From NCBI GenBank assembly GCA_963971425.1, contig OZ020514.1, positions 13,831,218 to 13,895,217 on the forward strand: a stretch of DNA of 64,000 nt, written 5' to 3'. The position numbers were made by a program, and so were the translations under genes. This document shows, piece after piece, positions 42,233-54,491 of the stretch (its first letter is position 1; each line of letters opens with the position of its first letter). Below the pieces are notes generated by a model that saw only the letters and a list, made by a program, of their open reading frames with translations, was not told where the DNA came from and did no database searches. The stretch is from Bryoerythrophyllum caledonicum (lineage: Eukaryota > Streptophyta > Bryopsida > Pottiales > Pottiaceae).

Positions 42233-45200
42233 ATGTTCGAAACCACCTCAAAAAATCCCGTCAAGTAAGATTCCATGCTCTGAATGATCTCTGTTGTGAT
42301 ACACACGAACCTAGATCACTGATAATATCATATGATATTCACTACGCTTAGTTATATTATGCATTGCAATTCAAGGTGCAGTAGATAGAAATTTCTATGA
42401 ATCCCTCCTTATTGAGAGAAAGGTTTCCAAAGCACTTTGTGGATCAGTGGATATAGCGATATCTCCTTGAGGTTTAGGGTTTTAGATGATAGGAATATAT
42501 TCCTATCCTACTCTGCGGTGGGCTTGGGTTCTTTGATAGTTTGTGGATCGATAGATCTTCCTATCTATCGTTGTGGGGTCATAGGATCGGTATTAATTCA
42601 AAGGTTGTTTGTTGATAGGAATATATTACTATCCCACTCTGTTGTGGGCTTGGGTTGCTAGAGAGTTTGTGGATTGGTAGATCTTCCCATCTATCCTTGT
42701 GGGGTCATAGGATCGGTATTAGTTCAAAGGTTGTTTGTTGATCGGAATATATTCCTATCCCACTCTGTTGTGGGCTGGATTGCTAGAGAGTTTGTGGTTT
42801 GGTAGATCTTCCCATCTATCCTTGTGGGGTCATAGGATTGGTATTAGTTCAAAGGTTGTTTGTTGATGGAATATATTCCTATCCCACTCTACGGTGGGCT
42901 TCTGATGCTTCATAGTTTGTAGATCGGTAGATCTTCCCATCTATCCTTGTTGGGCCATGGGATCGGGATTAGTTCAGAGGGAGTTCGTAGATCGGATTAT
43001 ATTCCTATCCCACACTACGGTAGGCTTGGGTTACTTAAGTGTTTGTGGATCGGTAGATCTTCCTATCCCTTCGCGTGGATACTTAGCGATGTCTGGTTTA
43101 GTTTTGATCGGTAGATCCCCATCCCATCATGCCGTTTGATTTGACCATTTTGTTTGTATGAGCAGTGCAAATTGATTCCGTGGTTGGAGACGAACAAGGA
43201 CTGGCATCCTCACTGCCACCATGATGCGGTGAACCGTTGGCCGCACATTCAATAAACCTAAACCGAGCAACTTGTTCATTGCAAGTAATGTCACCGAATG
43301 GGGTCTTGCTTGGGTTTGGGATGATTCGAAGCGGACAATCCAAATTGCGCCAGTTATGTTTGTAGCCGATGTTGCCGAGGGACGTGAAGAAACGATTGCG
43401 CTCACAATTCAAAACATGGAGGTCCTGGATGTGTTGTACATGCCTAGAATTGAACAGACTTGTTGTTCTTGTTATTAAGGAGTTTGTTGCAAGTGCGAAG
43501 TGTTTGAGGATCTACGGCCTTTTTGTATCAACAAAGGATATGGTCCCCCGACTTTGTGCTTTGGTCAGAGATCAGAGTTTTTCTATTGCTAAGACGGGAC
43601 CAGACGTTGAACGAATTATTGATAGTTGGACGGAGCTCCGAGCTTGTCGTGATGCCGCCAAAAGCGAGTTGGCCAAGCAGGATCCGCCTACACCTCCCAG
43701 AAAGAAGACCAGGCCGTCACAGGCAGCTGGGGAGACTTCACGGCCTTGGGACACATAGAAATAGCGGAAGAAGTCAGATTCCAAGATTGAAGACTTCTCA
43801 TTGGCTCAAGCTGTGCTGTTATCGAGCAGTTTTGTTTCGAAGTATTTGGCACAGGACCTGCAGAATGTGAGGGCGTTGTACGAGAAAGAAGTCTCGAGTC
43901 TGCATATATTTGGTACGTGCTCCGTAAAGAGACTCGACGATGCGAAGATTGACCTCGTTGTCGGAATTCAACGTCTGCATAGGGCCACACTTGGGGTGGT
44001 GGTGTATCGGAAGCTCGAGAAGAAACGTGTTGGCGAGATCGTTGACCACGAGCGAACGATGCCGTTTCAAGCTTCGCTCCAGCATCTGTACGTTATGCCG
44101 ATTAAAAACAAGCCTGCTGGTGACGATTTTAGTGTGGATCCCATCGATAGTTTATTCAAGTATTTTCTGACAAAGCCGACAAGACGGGACATTACAGATG
44201 ATACGCACTACGTTATCATCGGTGGGCAGCACTGCGATGCTACGCATAAAGTCCTTATTGCCGAGAAGCCTCTTAGTGATGATGAACTAGCCGACGCACA
44301 AAGCTTCATAATTACCATCATTTGGGCATATCCAGCCAATTTTGGGAGGTTATGCTATTACTCAAGAATCCTTAACCAAGATCTGGCCGGAGTTACGGCG
44401 GAGAGCAACTATCTTACTCAACTGGGACTTGCACGAAAGAGCTGGGCCCAGGCGGGGTATCCAAAGCCGTCTCCAAATGGTTTGGCACACTCGCTTCAAT
44501 TCAATGTAAGTCTGATACCATTTGTTAAATTGCATTTTCTTGTCCGCGTTGTTGTGTTGTTTACAACGGAGTTGATCGGAATATATTCCTATCCCAAGGG
44601 TCCTCTAATCACCGCAGAGATCAAAATATCTTTCTATCCGCAGTGTCCTTTGACGTCTGTTATTAATGTTGGATGTTGTCGTTCTAAGGATTTTCCCATG
44701 CACCTTTTGACCCCGTTGCATTAGCGTATGCTCTAACTTCGCTGCCTCTAGACTTCGCGTCATTCTTATAGATCGAAAGATCTTCCTATCTTCTCTGCCT
44801 TTAGACTTCATATCATTCTTGTAGATCGAAAGATCTTCCTATCTTCTCTGGCTCTAGACTTCGCATCATTCTTTTAGATCGAAAGATCTTCCTATCTTCT
44901 CTGGCTCTAGACTTCGCATCATTCGTATAGATTGAAAGATCTTCCTATCCTCAGCGTCTCTCTAGATGGGAAGATCTTCCTATCATACCCTCGTGCTTTC
45001 TTTGATCCGAGTCTCTGATGATGTTCTTTGTGTCAATTTTTTCGTGCAGGCTTGGCTAGATAAGGTTCCCGCTATTTTCACGAAGAATGACTTCACAAAA
45101 GATGATGCCACCTGTCAGCCAAAGTTGCCGCTTCTCTTTGTCGATGAGCGGGTTTATCAGACCTGGCTTAGCATCTAGGAGAACTGGATTAGTGGTCTAC

Positions 45201-45460
45201 TACCTGATCCATACGGGGTGCAATGCACTTTTTCTGGCGGTGCGGACGGCGACTCTGCCGACGAGGCCGATGATGCGGATGTTGTGGTGAGGAGGGCAAA
45301 GCAAAGGCGGTACCAAAGTAGGGCCTTGAGAAAGGCCGATCTTCAGCCGCTGTATGCCATGTGGGAGACCGATATTGACAGAGTTGCTAAGCTGGTCATG
45401 GTAAAGAAGTGCTCGATTAAGTCGACGAAGTCCACGAAGAAGGCTTCTGTTCTTAAGGGA
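42233..45460 (+). pseudogene. B', truncated ParB-type element gene
   Basis: Same gene as B (49667-54527). Exon 1 is 42233-42264 (ATGTTCGAAACCACCTC..., 32 nt, donor GTCAA|GTAAGA), and the start ATG is kept here. The main exon (about 43151-44506) has many frame changes and stops. It still shows LVVGIQRLHRATLGVVVYRK, then DDTHYVIIGGQHCDATHKV (ParB-like motif near 44216) and IIWAYPANFGRL, to the donor AAT|GTAAGT at 44506. The second exon starts AWLDKVPAIFTKNDF at 45051. It is cut at 45460, where a reverse-transcriptase fragment is joined in frame. The intron 44507-45050 holds six family-2 motifs. Confidence 0.7.
42437..43110 (+). repeat. Tandem 125-bp units with two alternating palindromes
   Basis: Five units of about 125 bp in intron 1 of B'. 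Each unit has one GATCGGAATATATTCCTATC-type palindrome (near 42492, 42616, 42737, 42864, 42988) and, about 60 bp on, one GATCGGTAGATCTTCCTATC-type palindrome. The linker contains CCACTCTGCGGTGGGCTTGG. The mirror array is at 53760-54290. Confidence 0.85.
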
Positions 45461-46183
45461 GTCATCAAAAAAGAAGAATTGGATAAGTTATTGGATGTGG
45501 GATTTATATATCCAGTACCCTGTAGCAAATGGGTTTCACCAATTGTTATGGTTCCGAAAAAGAATGGGAAAATTCGTATTTGTCAAGACTTTTGGAAATT
45601 GAATGCAGCGACTAAGAAGGATTATTTTCCATTACCGTTTACAGATAGTATATTAGATGCTGTAGCTGGACATGAATGTTATTCTTTTTTAGATGGATTT
45701 TTTGGTTATAATTAGGTGAAAATTGCTAAAGAAGATCAATTGAAGACTACTTTTACAACGGACTGGGGAACATTTGCGTACAAAGTAATGCCATTTGGAC
45801 TTTATAATGCACCTGCCACATTTCAACAGGTGATGACACAAGCTTTTCAAGAGTATTTGAGAATTTCTAGGGAGATATTTTTAGATGACTTTTGTACGTT
45901 TAGTTCACGAGCGAGACATTTGGAATGTTTGGGAAAGTGTTTAGAACAATGTGCAAAATATGGAATCTCTCTACATACAGACGATTGTCAATTCGGGGTA
46001 CCCTTTGGTAAATTATTGGGTCATATAGTTTCAACTGATGGTATTGCTACAGACCCTGATAAAGTTAAGCTTATATTAAATTTACCGCAACCGGATACAG
46101 TAACGGGAGTTCGTGGCTTTGTTGGACATGTTACTTATTATATGCCACATTTAACTAAATCTAGACTTTATGATGTAATCTAG
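45461..46183 (+). pseudogene. Ty3/gypsy reverse transcriptase fragment
   Basis: About 240 codons of a Ty3/gypsy pol gene: KWVSPIVMVPKKNGKIRICQ (fingers), FPLPFTDSILDAVAGH, MPFGLYNAPATFQQVM, the catalytic FLDDF motif, and the connection LLGHIVSTDGIATDPDKV, ending TKSRLYDVI. TAG at 45713-45715 (for CAG after GYN) interrupts it. Protease, RNase H, integrase and LTRs are absent. It begins exactly where the inverted-repeat arm ends, so it marks a rearrangement or insertion breakpoint. The open frame across the junction is fortuitous. Confidence 0.9.
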
Positions 46184-46758
46184 ACTCTGGCTCAATATTA
46201 TGTACAGGATGCTAGATCCAAAAACACTGTCAATGTTACCATTATAGCAAAGTATTGAAAAATATTACAATAAATGAGCACGAAGAAAGATAGTAATAGC
46301 CATTGAGTTGTTATCATGGGTCAAAACTGAATGAGAAACTGATCAAACGACAGTTACATAGAAGGATCTCCCTATAAATACATACATTGATAGATCTGCC
46401 CATCCATGAAACACATTATCAAGTAAGCATAAAAGTACTAGGCGTTCAAGTAGGGCGCAAAGATAGACAATATTAGCATTGAATTGTTATCATGGATCAC
46501 CAATACACAATAAGAAACTTATCAAATGATAGCTACATAGAGGGATCTTCCTATAGATACATTGATAGATCTACCGATCTTTGAAACACATTAACTAGTA
46601 AGCATTAAAGTAATAGGTGTTCAAGGGCAATCGAAGAAAGACAGTAATACTCATTGAAGACTTTATTCATAAATCAAAAGTGAATGAGAAGCTGTGGCAA
46701 AACAAAAATGGTAAAACCAACCATGTAATGCAGTTTAGTTCTACAAAGTTTGCAGTAC
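46184..46758. other. 3' flank of copy B with a duplicated palindrome unit
   Basis: Two related units of about 180 bp (46290-46450 and 46475-46640) each hold diverged family-2 motifs (AGGGATCTTCCTATAGATAC; GATAGATCTACCGATC) and a GAAACACATTA word. No gene. Confidence 0.55.
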
Positions 46759-47386
46759 TCAATCACTGTGCCATGATTCAAGCAGTCTTCGTTTGTACTT
46801 TCCATCCATCTGATGTTGACGTAGATGGTTTTTCACCAAGGCATAAGATTGCAGCGGAAGGATGAACGGAATCAATGTTGTAGTAATATTTGGTATGACA
46901 TTGGATGCATTGGGCAAGACCATTTCACCACACCAAGGCTTTGGAAAGTAGCAAGCCATGTCTCCGTTAAAGACATGTCGCATTCGTTGATCATCAACCA
47001 TCAAACACTTTGTCAGAAAGGCAAATTTTCTTTGTCTTTTGGTCTATTGATAGTCTTCGAAGAACCTTGTAACAGTAAGGATAAAATTGTGGCCTTGAGC
47101 ACTTGTTTCGTCCATAAACGAAGAGAAGTCTCAACCTTATGTCATCGGGGAGGAGCACTTGAAGAACCCTCTTCAGCCGTCCGGGGACCATGGACGACCA
47201 TATACCAACATGGAAGGACCTCAATAGGATTTGGAAGAACTCTATGAGACCAGGTCGAACAATAATGTTTTTGTGATCGAAGCGTCGGGGGGTGTAGTAA
47301 TAGTATTGCTCAAAACAAAGCAATCCGTTCATAGATAATACGATTACTTTTTTTGAGTCGTCGCGGACTGGCTGCGAACATAACAA
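46759..47386 (-). pseudogene. Second NIF/FCP1-like domain of B, degenerate
   Basis: From an acceptor (TTCGCAG) near 47374 the minus strand reads VRDDSKKVIVLSMNGLLC, NIIVRPGLIEFFQILL, HVGIWSSMVPGRLKRV and CYKVLRRLSIDQKTKK, then after a one-base frame shift near 46999 MMVDDQRMRHVFNGDMACYF and PKPWCGEM. This is the NIF phosphatase pattern, but motif I is LSMNG: the nucleophilic Asp is Ser, so it could not be catalytic as it stands. It follows the NIF1 gene (47589-49343) with one family-2 palindrome between (near 47412) and may once have been its third exon. Confidence 0.6.
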
Positions 47387-47588
47387 AAGAGAAGAGCTGG
47401 AAGTTAGATGGAAAAATATTCCTATCTAGGCATCACAGAAAGAGAGGGCATGAAGCGTGTTACATGTGGTAGTTGTAAACCATTGACAAGGATATATTGA
47501 AGCCATATTAACAAATAAACAAATCACCGATAGCAGTGCTTAATCAGTGAAATTTTCCATTCTTGGAATCCCATAGTTTAGAACACCC

Positions 47589-49343
47589 TTATACGATATT
47601 ACGTGCGATGGTAGACTTCCTAAATCCAGTACTAGCCCCACATCCGGAAAGAGGATTCTCTCGAACAAAATCAACAACAGGGAGCTTAGAGGCAATCATA
47701 ATCTGCAGCCACGGAAGCATGGTGTTCATGAGGAACCGGTCCGGCGATTCACCAGACCACTCCAAAGGATGAACAACGTTGAACTGCCCGTTGAGGAGGT
47801 TCTTCTCTGGGCTGTCGACAACAAGCAATGCCCGATCAAGGTCCACATGCTCAAGAACACCTCTAAGTTTTCTAAGATCTTTCATCATGTACTTCTTGTC
47901 TGTCTTGCCCTTGCTTCTGGGAAAGGAAGAAAACGTCACATCGTTCTGTGACAAAACCGGCAGCTGCTCTCGTTTGAGAAAAGAACCAGACAGAACACAG
48001 TGTGACATGAATTCAATGTTTATCGGAATGGCGCAACTCCATACCACAACATTAGCCTTACTCCACAACCAGTGCAAAAACGGAACACAGTCGGGTCTAG
48101 GGATACAACCGCGACCGCTATTAGTTCTGTGGACCAGAAATCCATTCAAGTCCAGGACGACCGTGTACCTCAGATCCATTACCTTTGCAGAGCGAGGGGT
48201 CACAGTCAGAGCGGGTGGAGGTATTTCAGCTGCAGCGAACCAAAGAGCAAGGGTTAGTAGAGAGCGAAGGACATCGAAAGATCTTCCTATCTAGCAATAT
48301 AGAGCACCAAAAGGAGGAGGTTCGGACATCGAAAGATCTTCCTATCAAGATCTATAAAGCACCAAATGAAGGAGGCGAGGACATCAGAAGATCTTCCCAT
48401 CTAGATATATAGAGCACCAAGAAGGCGATGACATCAAAAGATATTCCCATCTATCGAAACATCGCAAAAAGAGGAGAGTAGTGAAGGTAGAGCGGCCTCC
48501 AAGAGATGTACCTTTAGTAGAGAGTCGACCACCAAAATGGGCACCGCAGCGTGCATTCATCTCCCCAACAGCAGCTTCATCATGAAGCAACTCCAAGTCG
48601 ACCCTGTAATCCTGGCTAAACTTCAGTGAGTCTGAATTTGCATCATTGACCGCAGACTTCAACACGTTCGCAGGAGGACTGAAGGCCTGCAGAGATTCGC
48701 TGGCCTCATCGAATATCCTAGGCAACAATTCTTCCGCAATCTCCATGCCATCTCGGGAAGAAGTCCGAGCTTGAGGAGTTGGAGAAGACGCAAAGCAATC
48801 AGTAGCAAAAAGTCTGGCAAGTGTATGTGCAACCGAGTGTTGCTCACGATCCGAGATAGTCCCCACTGCAGCGCTGGAACTAGGCTGAGATGATGCATCT
48901 ACCTCCATTGGCATCGCGCCGGACATAGGACGCTGAACATCGTCCGATGGAACTTTCGGTGGAGATAAACGTACAATCGGACATGTCACTCTCGTCCTAG
49001 AGCCAGATTTCCCCGGGGAATACTCCGTTGTGTATATAAATACTGGCTTCTTATATTTCGAAACAGTTGGTTTCGGCAACGGCGCAACAACTGCCTCGAT
49101 GTCCTGTGGCAGCTTTTCAACAAGGGTCTCAACAGAGTTGTCCTCGATGCCTTCATCGGCCGTTCCACTCACACCTCCATGCTCGATGTCGGACAACGAC
49201 GCCACTCCATCCATCGCCTCGGTATGAGCAGCAAGACGTACCACCACATCTTCACCAGTGCATGCACTCACGTCCTGGATATTAGGCCACCGTCGAGCTT
49301 TCCGAATGGAGGGATCCCCCTTTGCACATAACCCCGACACCAT
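47589..49343 (-). CDS. NIF/FCP1-type phosphatase-like protein of B, intact
   Basis: Two exons, 49343-48512 and 48229-47589, join in frame (donor AAAG|GTACAT, acceptor GCTGCAG) to give 490 aa with no internal stop, the only long undamaged gene of the B system. The N-terminal 300 residues are polar and low-complexity (VSKYKKPVFIYTTEYSPGKS is the only compact patch). The C-terminal part is a NIF domain: YTVVLDLNGFLVH (motif I, D-x-N), PFLHWLWSKANVVVWSCA (motif II region), KKYMMKDLRKLRGVL and ALLVVDSPEKNLL (motif III) then EWSGE. It corresponds to the phosphatase exons of gene A. Start chosen at the first ATG (49343); upstream exons cannot be excluded. The intron holds four family-2 palindromes. 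Confidence 0.65.
48230..48511 (-). repeat. Intron with four family-2 palindromes
   Basis: Copies of the type GACATCGAAAGATCTTCCTATC (core GATCTTCC) occur near 48270, 48328, 48383 and 48430, spaced about 50-58 bp with ATATAGAGCACCAA linkers. Confidence 0.85.
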
Positions 49344-51872
49344 AGATTTAGGACAGAGAATTAGAACATGATAGAATTAGGGTGCTCAAATTTTCGTATT
49401 AAAAACGGGCAAAGCGTAAGACCAATGTGGATCGAAAGATCTTCCTATCCTCCAGTACTCACTGAGGAATGAAGGATCCTCCAATCCACAAAGACTAACC
49501 GAGGAACTTCTAAAACAAAAAAATTTACAATAATATACAAAAAAAATTACAACAGTAAACCAAAAAAATTTCCTATTAGATTACAGAGCATCTAAGAAAT
49601 TGTTATGAACCGTTAGAAGATTAATTTTTCTGGTGATTGAGTTTAGAGTGAGCCGTTGCATCATACTTGAGAACAGTGCGGAGAGGAGCCTTCTCCTACA
49701 AGAGCCTGAGACGGTAGAAACTCGTCATGCTGATGGGGTAGCGGCTCCTTCGAGACTTTCTTCTTTAAGATCTTACTCTTTCGAGGCTGCCGAACTTGGA
49801 CCTCCTCCTCCTCGTCCTCCGGCTCGTCCTCTTGCTCGTCCTCCCCCTCGTCCTCTGGCTCGTCCTCCCGCTCATCCTCCGGCTCGTCCACTGGCTCGTC
49901 CTCTCTGCTCAATTCTTCATCAGATGGCTCTTGCCGACGTTTCATCCGCATCTTCGGGTTGATGTCCTCCTCCTCATCTTCGTTTTCCTGCTCTTCCTCC
50001 ACGTCCTCATTTGCCTCCTCCCTCTGCGTTTGCCTGGACGCCACAATCACCTCTTGCTCGTTGGCAGAGACCAAATTCTTACGATCGTGCCCTCTCTTAG
50101 AGGCCCGCTCCTTCTTCATGGGCTGTCTATCCCTGGGCTCTATCATCATGGGCTCCTTCATCGTGGGCTGCTTCTTCTTGGTTCGTTTTTCTTGTTCAGG
50201 AACTGTTACAGTAGCCACTTTTTGAGAGTCCCAGATACTTGTGGCCGTCCTTATGGCAGCCAGACGTTCGTCCTTCGAATAGACGACCTCGATGACTTGC
50301 GCGCCCTTTGTCTGCAAGCAACATCGAGCGACACAAATGAGAACCTGGAATGCCAACAAGCACAATGCATCAACGAGAATCATACACATCATAGCATACG
50401 GCGGGGAGATTGAAATATATTCCTATCCACTTACCAAACCAAGCCAGGTTATTGCAGGGCCTCCACTAATGTTCACAATGACATTCTTGGGCGCCACAAG
50501 TGTCCCAATAATATCATCAACCGCGTCGATATTGAAATTTGCCCACCTGAGCTGATTCCACTGCGTTGTCGCATTCTTGAAATCCGATGCGGATACTACA
50601 CACTTGAATGGCATGTCGTTTCCAAATAATCGACGAAAGGATGCCGTAGGCTAGCAACCCTGTTCATTCCCATAGACAAAATTGAAGTAGAGAGGAAGTG
50701 TCAGTTCAGGAGTTGGAGGTCTCTTGAAGCCCTCAGTACCCTCCATGATATATAATGTCGATGAAAAATTCCATGGTTTGATCTGGTGAACCGTTGAACC
50801 TTCTCCGCAATAGCATTCGCAATGTCCACCATACCATCCCGGTCGGTGATAAACACGCCAAGATTACGAGCCCTCCGAAATTGATGCTCATCCTTGTTCT
50901 CCATGGCCTGCAAAGTTCTCACGACCTGCTCATAGATCCCATTGAAATCGGATTCACGGCTCGATCAACGAAGCAGGAAACAAACACCATGTTTCCATCC
51001 ATTGCCAACCATCCCTTCTATAATAATGTGGACAAGCAGGTAGACTTCTCAACATCCCCAATAAGCATGTCCATGGTGTTGCACCTATAAAAGGCGAAAA
51101 ACGACTCAACGGCAGTCGACGGCTCGGGCAGACGCTCCTGCGATGAAATTTGCCTCTGCTGATCGAAGAGCAACTTCAGAACGGCTGGAATGTCTTCTGG
51201 CTTCGAGGATGGCGCCAAGTTATTCCCTCGCTTTGCAAAGAACTTAATGCCACCCTCATCCTTCATCAACCTGTCATACCAAGACTCAACGACAAACTCC
51301 GAGACCTTGAATTCATTGACCGCAACACTGTACTTTGTCTCCGTGTAAGACACATCCTTCTCAGTCTTTGACTTCAGCGGCTTCGACTTAAAGTAGTGCA
51401 TAAACTCATTTTTGATGAGTCTCTTCTTCTTCTCGATGCTGCACCAATATTCAAGTCCCTTAAGCACAGGAGCCTTCTTCGTGGACTTCGTCGACTTAAT
51501 CGAGCACTTCTTTTCCATGACCAGCTTAGTACCTCTCTCAATATCGGTCTCCCACATGGCATACAGCGGCTGAAGATCGGCCTTTCTCAAGGCCCTACTT
51601 TGGTACCGCCTTTGCTTTGCCTTCTCCCTCCTCACCACAACATCCGCATCATCGGCCTCGTCGGCAGAGTCGCCGTCCGCACCGCCAGGAAAAGTGCATT
51701 GCACCCCGTATGGATCAGGTAGTAGACCACTAATCCAGTTCTCCTGGATGCTAAGCCAGGTCTGATAAACCCGCTCATCGACAAAGAGAAGCAGCAACTT
51801 TGGCTGACCGGTGGCATCATCTTTTGTGAAGTCATTCTTCGTGAAAACAGCGGGAACCTTATCTAGCCAAGC

Positions 51873-52363
51873 CTGCACGAAAAAATTGACACAATGAACA
51901 TCATCAGAGACTTGGATCAAAGAAAGCACGAGGGTATGATAGGAAGATCTTCCCATCTAGAGAGACGCTGAGGATAGGAAGATCTTTCAATCTATAAGAA
52001 TGACGCGAAGTCTAGAGCCAGAGAAGATAGGAAGATCTTTCGATCTAAAAGAATGATGCGAAGTCTAGAGCCAGAGAAGATAGGAAGATCTTTTGATCTA
52101 TAAGAATGACGCGAAGTCTAGAGGCAGCGAAGTTAGAGCATACGCTAATGCAACGGGGTCAAAAGGTGCATGGGAAAATCCTAAGAACGACAACATCCAA
52201 CATTAATAACAGACGTCAAAGGACACTGCGGATAGAAAGATATTTTGATCTCTGCGGTGATTAGAGGACCCTTGGGATAGGAATATATTCCGATCAACTC
52301 CGTTGTAAACAACATAACAACGCGGACAAGAAAATGCAATTTAACAAATGGTTTCAGACTTAC
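51873..52363 (-). repeat. B intron 2 with family-2 palindromes
   Basis: Six motifs near 51938, 51974, 52027, 52079, 52226 and 52269; the middle ones sit in a 53-bp tandem unit with the linker GCGAAGTCTAGAGCCAGAGA. Splice sites GTAAGT (52363) and CGTGCAG (51873) are clear and phase 0, as in gene A. Confidence 0.85.
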
Positions 52364-53720
52364 ATTGAATTGAGGCGAGTGTGCCAAACCATTTGGAGAC
52401 GGCTTTGGACACCCCGCCTGGGCCCAGCTCTTCCGTGCAAGTCCCAGTTGAGTAAGATAGTTGCTCTCCGCCGTAACTCCGGCAAGATCTTGGTTAAGGA
52501 TTCTTGAGTAATAGATTAACTTCCCAAAGTTGGCTGGATCTGCCCAAACGATGGTAATTATGAAGCTTTGTACGTCGGCTAGTTCATCATCACTAAGAGA
52601 CTTCTCGGCAATAAGGACTTTATGCGCAGCGACGCAGAGCTGCCCACCGATGATAACGTAGTGCGTATCATCTATAATGTCCCGTCTTGTCGGCTTTGTC
52701 AGAAAATACTTGAATAAACTATCGACGAGATCCACACCAAAGTCGTCAGCAGCAGGCTTGTTCTTAATCAGCATAACGTACAGATGCTGAAGCGAAGCTT
52801 GAAACGGCATTGTCCGCTTGTGGTCAATGATCTCGCCAACACGTTTCTTCTCGAGCTTCCGATACACCACCACCCCGCGTGTGGCCCTATGCAGACGTTG
52901 AATTCCGACGACGAGGTCAGTCTTTGCATCGTCGAGTCTCTTTACCGGGCGCGTACCAAGTACATGCAGAGTCGAGAATTCTTTCTCGTACAACGCCTTC
53001 ACATTCTGCAGGTCCTGTGCCGAATACTTCGAAATAGAACTGCTCGATAACATCACGGCCTGAGCCAATGAGAAGTCTTCAATCTTGGGATGTGACTTCT
53101 TCCGTTGTTTCTTCGTGTCCCCAGCTCTTGAAGTCTCCCCAGCTGCCTGTGACGGCCTCTTCTTCTTTCTGGGAGGTGTAGGCGGGTCGTGCTTGGCCAA
53201 TTCGCTATTGGCAGCATCACGACAAGCTCGGAGCTCCGCCCAACTGTCAATAATTCGATCAGCGTCAAGTCCCGTCCTAGCAATAGAAAAACCATGATCT
53301 CTGACCGAATTACAAAGTCGGGGGACCATATCCTTTGTTGATACAAAAAGGCCGTAGATCCTCGAACACTTCGCACTTGCAACAAACTCCTTAATTAGAA
53401 GAACAACAGTGTCTGGAATTCCAGACACGTCGACCACATCCAGCACCTCCACGTTCTGAATCGTGAGCGCTATCATTTCTTCACGTCCCTCGGCGACATC
53501 GGCTACAAACATAACTGGCGCAATTTGGATTGTCCGCTTCGAATCATCCCGAACCCAAGCGAGACCCCATTCGGTGACATAACTTGCTATGAACAAGGCG
53601 CTCTGTTTAGGTTCTTCGAATGTGCGGCCAACGGCCTTGACACCACAGTTTACTGCATCACGGAGGCAGTGAGGACGCCAGTTCTTGTTCGTCTCCAACC
53701 ACGGAATCAAGTTTGCACCG

Positions 53721-54491
53721 CTCATACAAACAGAACTGTCAGATCAAACGGCATGATGGAATAGGGATCTACCGATCAAAACTAAACTAGACGTCGCAAA
53801 GTATCCACGCGAAGGGATAGGAAGATCTACCGATCCACAAACTCTCAAGCATCAGAAGCCCACCGCAGTGTGGGATAGGAATATATTCCGATCAACAAAC
53901 AGCCTCTGAACTAATACCGAAGTTGTGACCCCACGAGGATAGATGGGAAGATCTACCGATCCACAAACACTCAGGCAATCCAAGCCCACCGCAGTGTGGG
54001 ATAGGAATACATTCCGATCAACAAAGAGCCTCTCAACTAATACCGATCCTAAGACCCCACATGGATAGATGGAAAGATCTACCGATCCACAAACACTCAA
54101 GCAACCCAAGCCCAGAGCAGAGTGGGATAGGAATATATTCCGATCAACAAATAGCCTCTGAACCAACACCGATCCTATGACCTAACAAGGATAGATGGGA
54201 AGATCTACCGGTCCACAAACTCTTAAGCAACCTAAGGCCACCGCAGAGTAGGATAGGAATATATTTCTATCATCTAAAACCCTAAACCTCAAGGAGATAT
54301 CCTATATCCACTGATAAAGGAAGTGCTTTGGAAACCTTTCTCTCAATAAGGAGAGATACATTGAATTTTCTATCTACTGCACCTTGAATTGCAATGCATA
54401 ACATAACTAAGCGTAGTGAATATCATATGATATTCATTGATCTAGGTTCCTATGTATCACAACAAAGATAACTCAGAGCATGGAATCTTAC
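53721..54491 (-). repeat. B intron 1 with 125-bp palindrome units
   Basis: Mirror copy of 42437-43110. GGATAGGAATATATTCCGATC motifs at about 53875, 54001, 54129 and 54251 (126-bp spacing) alternate with GGAAGATCTACCGATC motifs. Lies between the tiny first coding exon and the main exon. Confidence 0.85.

Larger units (their letters stand above)
40304..45460 (+). repeat. Left arm of a 5-kb inverted repeat
   Basis: Collinear, inverted match to 51456-56228. Shared landmarks in order: an ATAGAATCTATATCTATA border, G-rich block, telomere-like repeats, the GATCAGAAAAAG leader frame, the tiny first exon, the 125-bp palindrome array and the ParB-type exon. Similarity stops abruptly after CTTAAGGGA at 45460, where reverse-transcriptase sequence begins. 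The left arm is longer because it contains about 150 bp (40590-40735) of the composite repeat of 16.6-17.5 kb. Confidence 0.85.

Noticed and set aside
45218..45715. Apparent fusion protein of element gene B' and reverse transcriptase
   Set aside because: The frame crosses a rearrangement breakpoint (45460) by chance; B continues with unrelated sequence at the same point, and the RT part has a stop.
49661..50392. Independent gene for the DEPEDE acidic protein
   Set aside because: It begins at a clear acceptor in phase with the upstream B exon and aligns with exon 4 of gene A, so it is the C-terminal exon of B.
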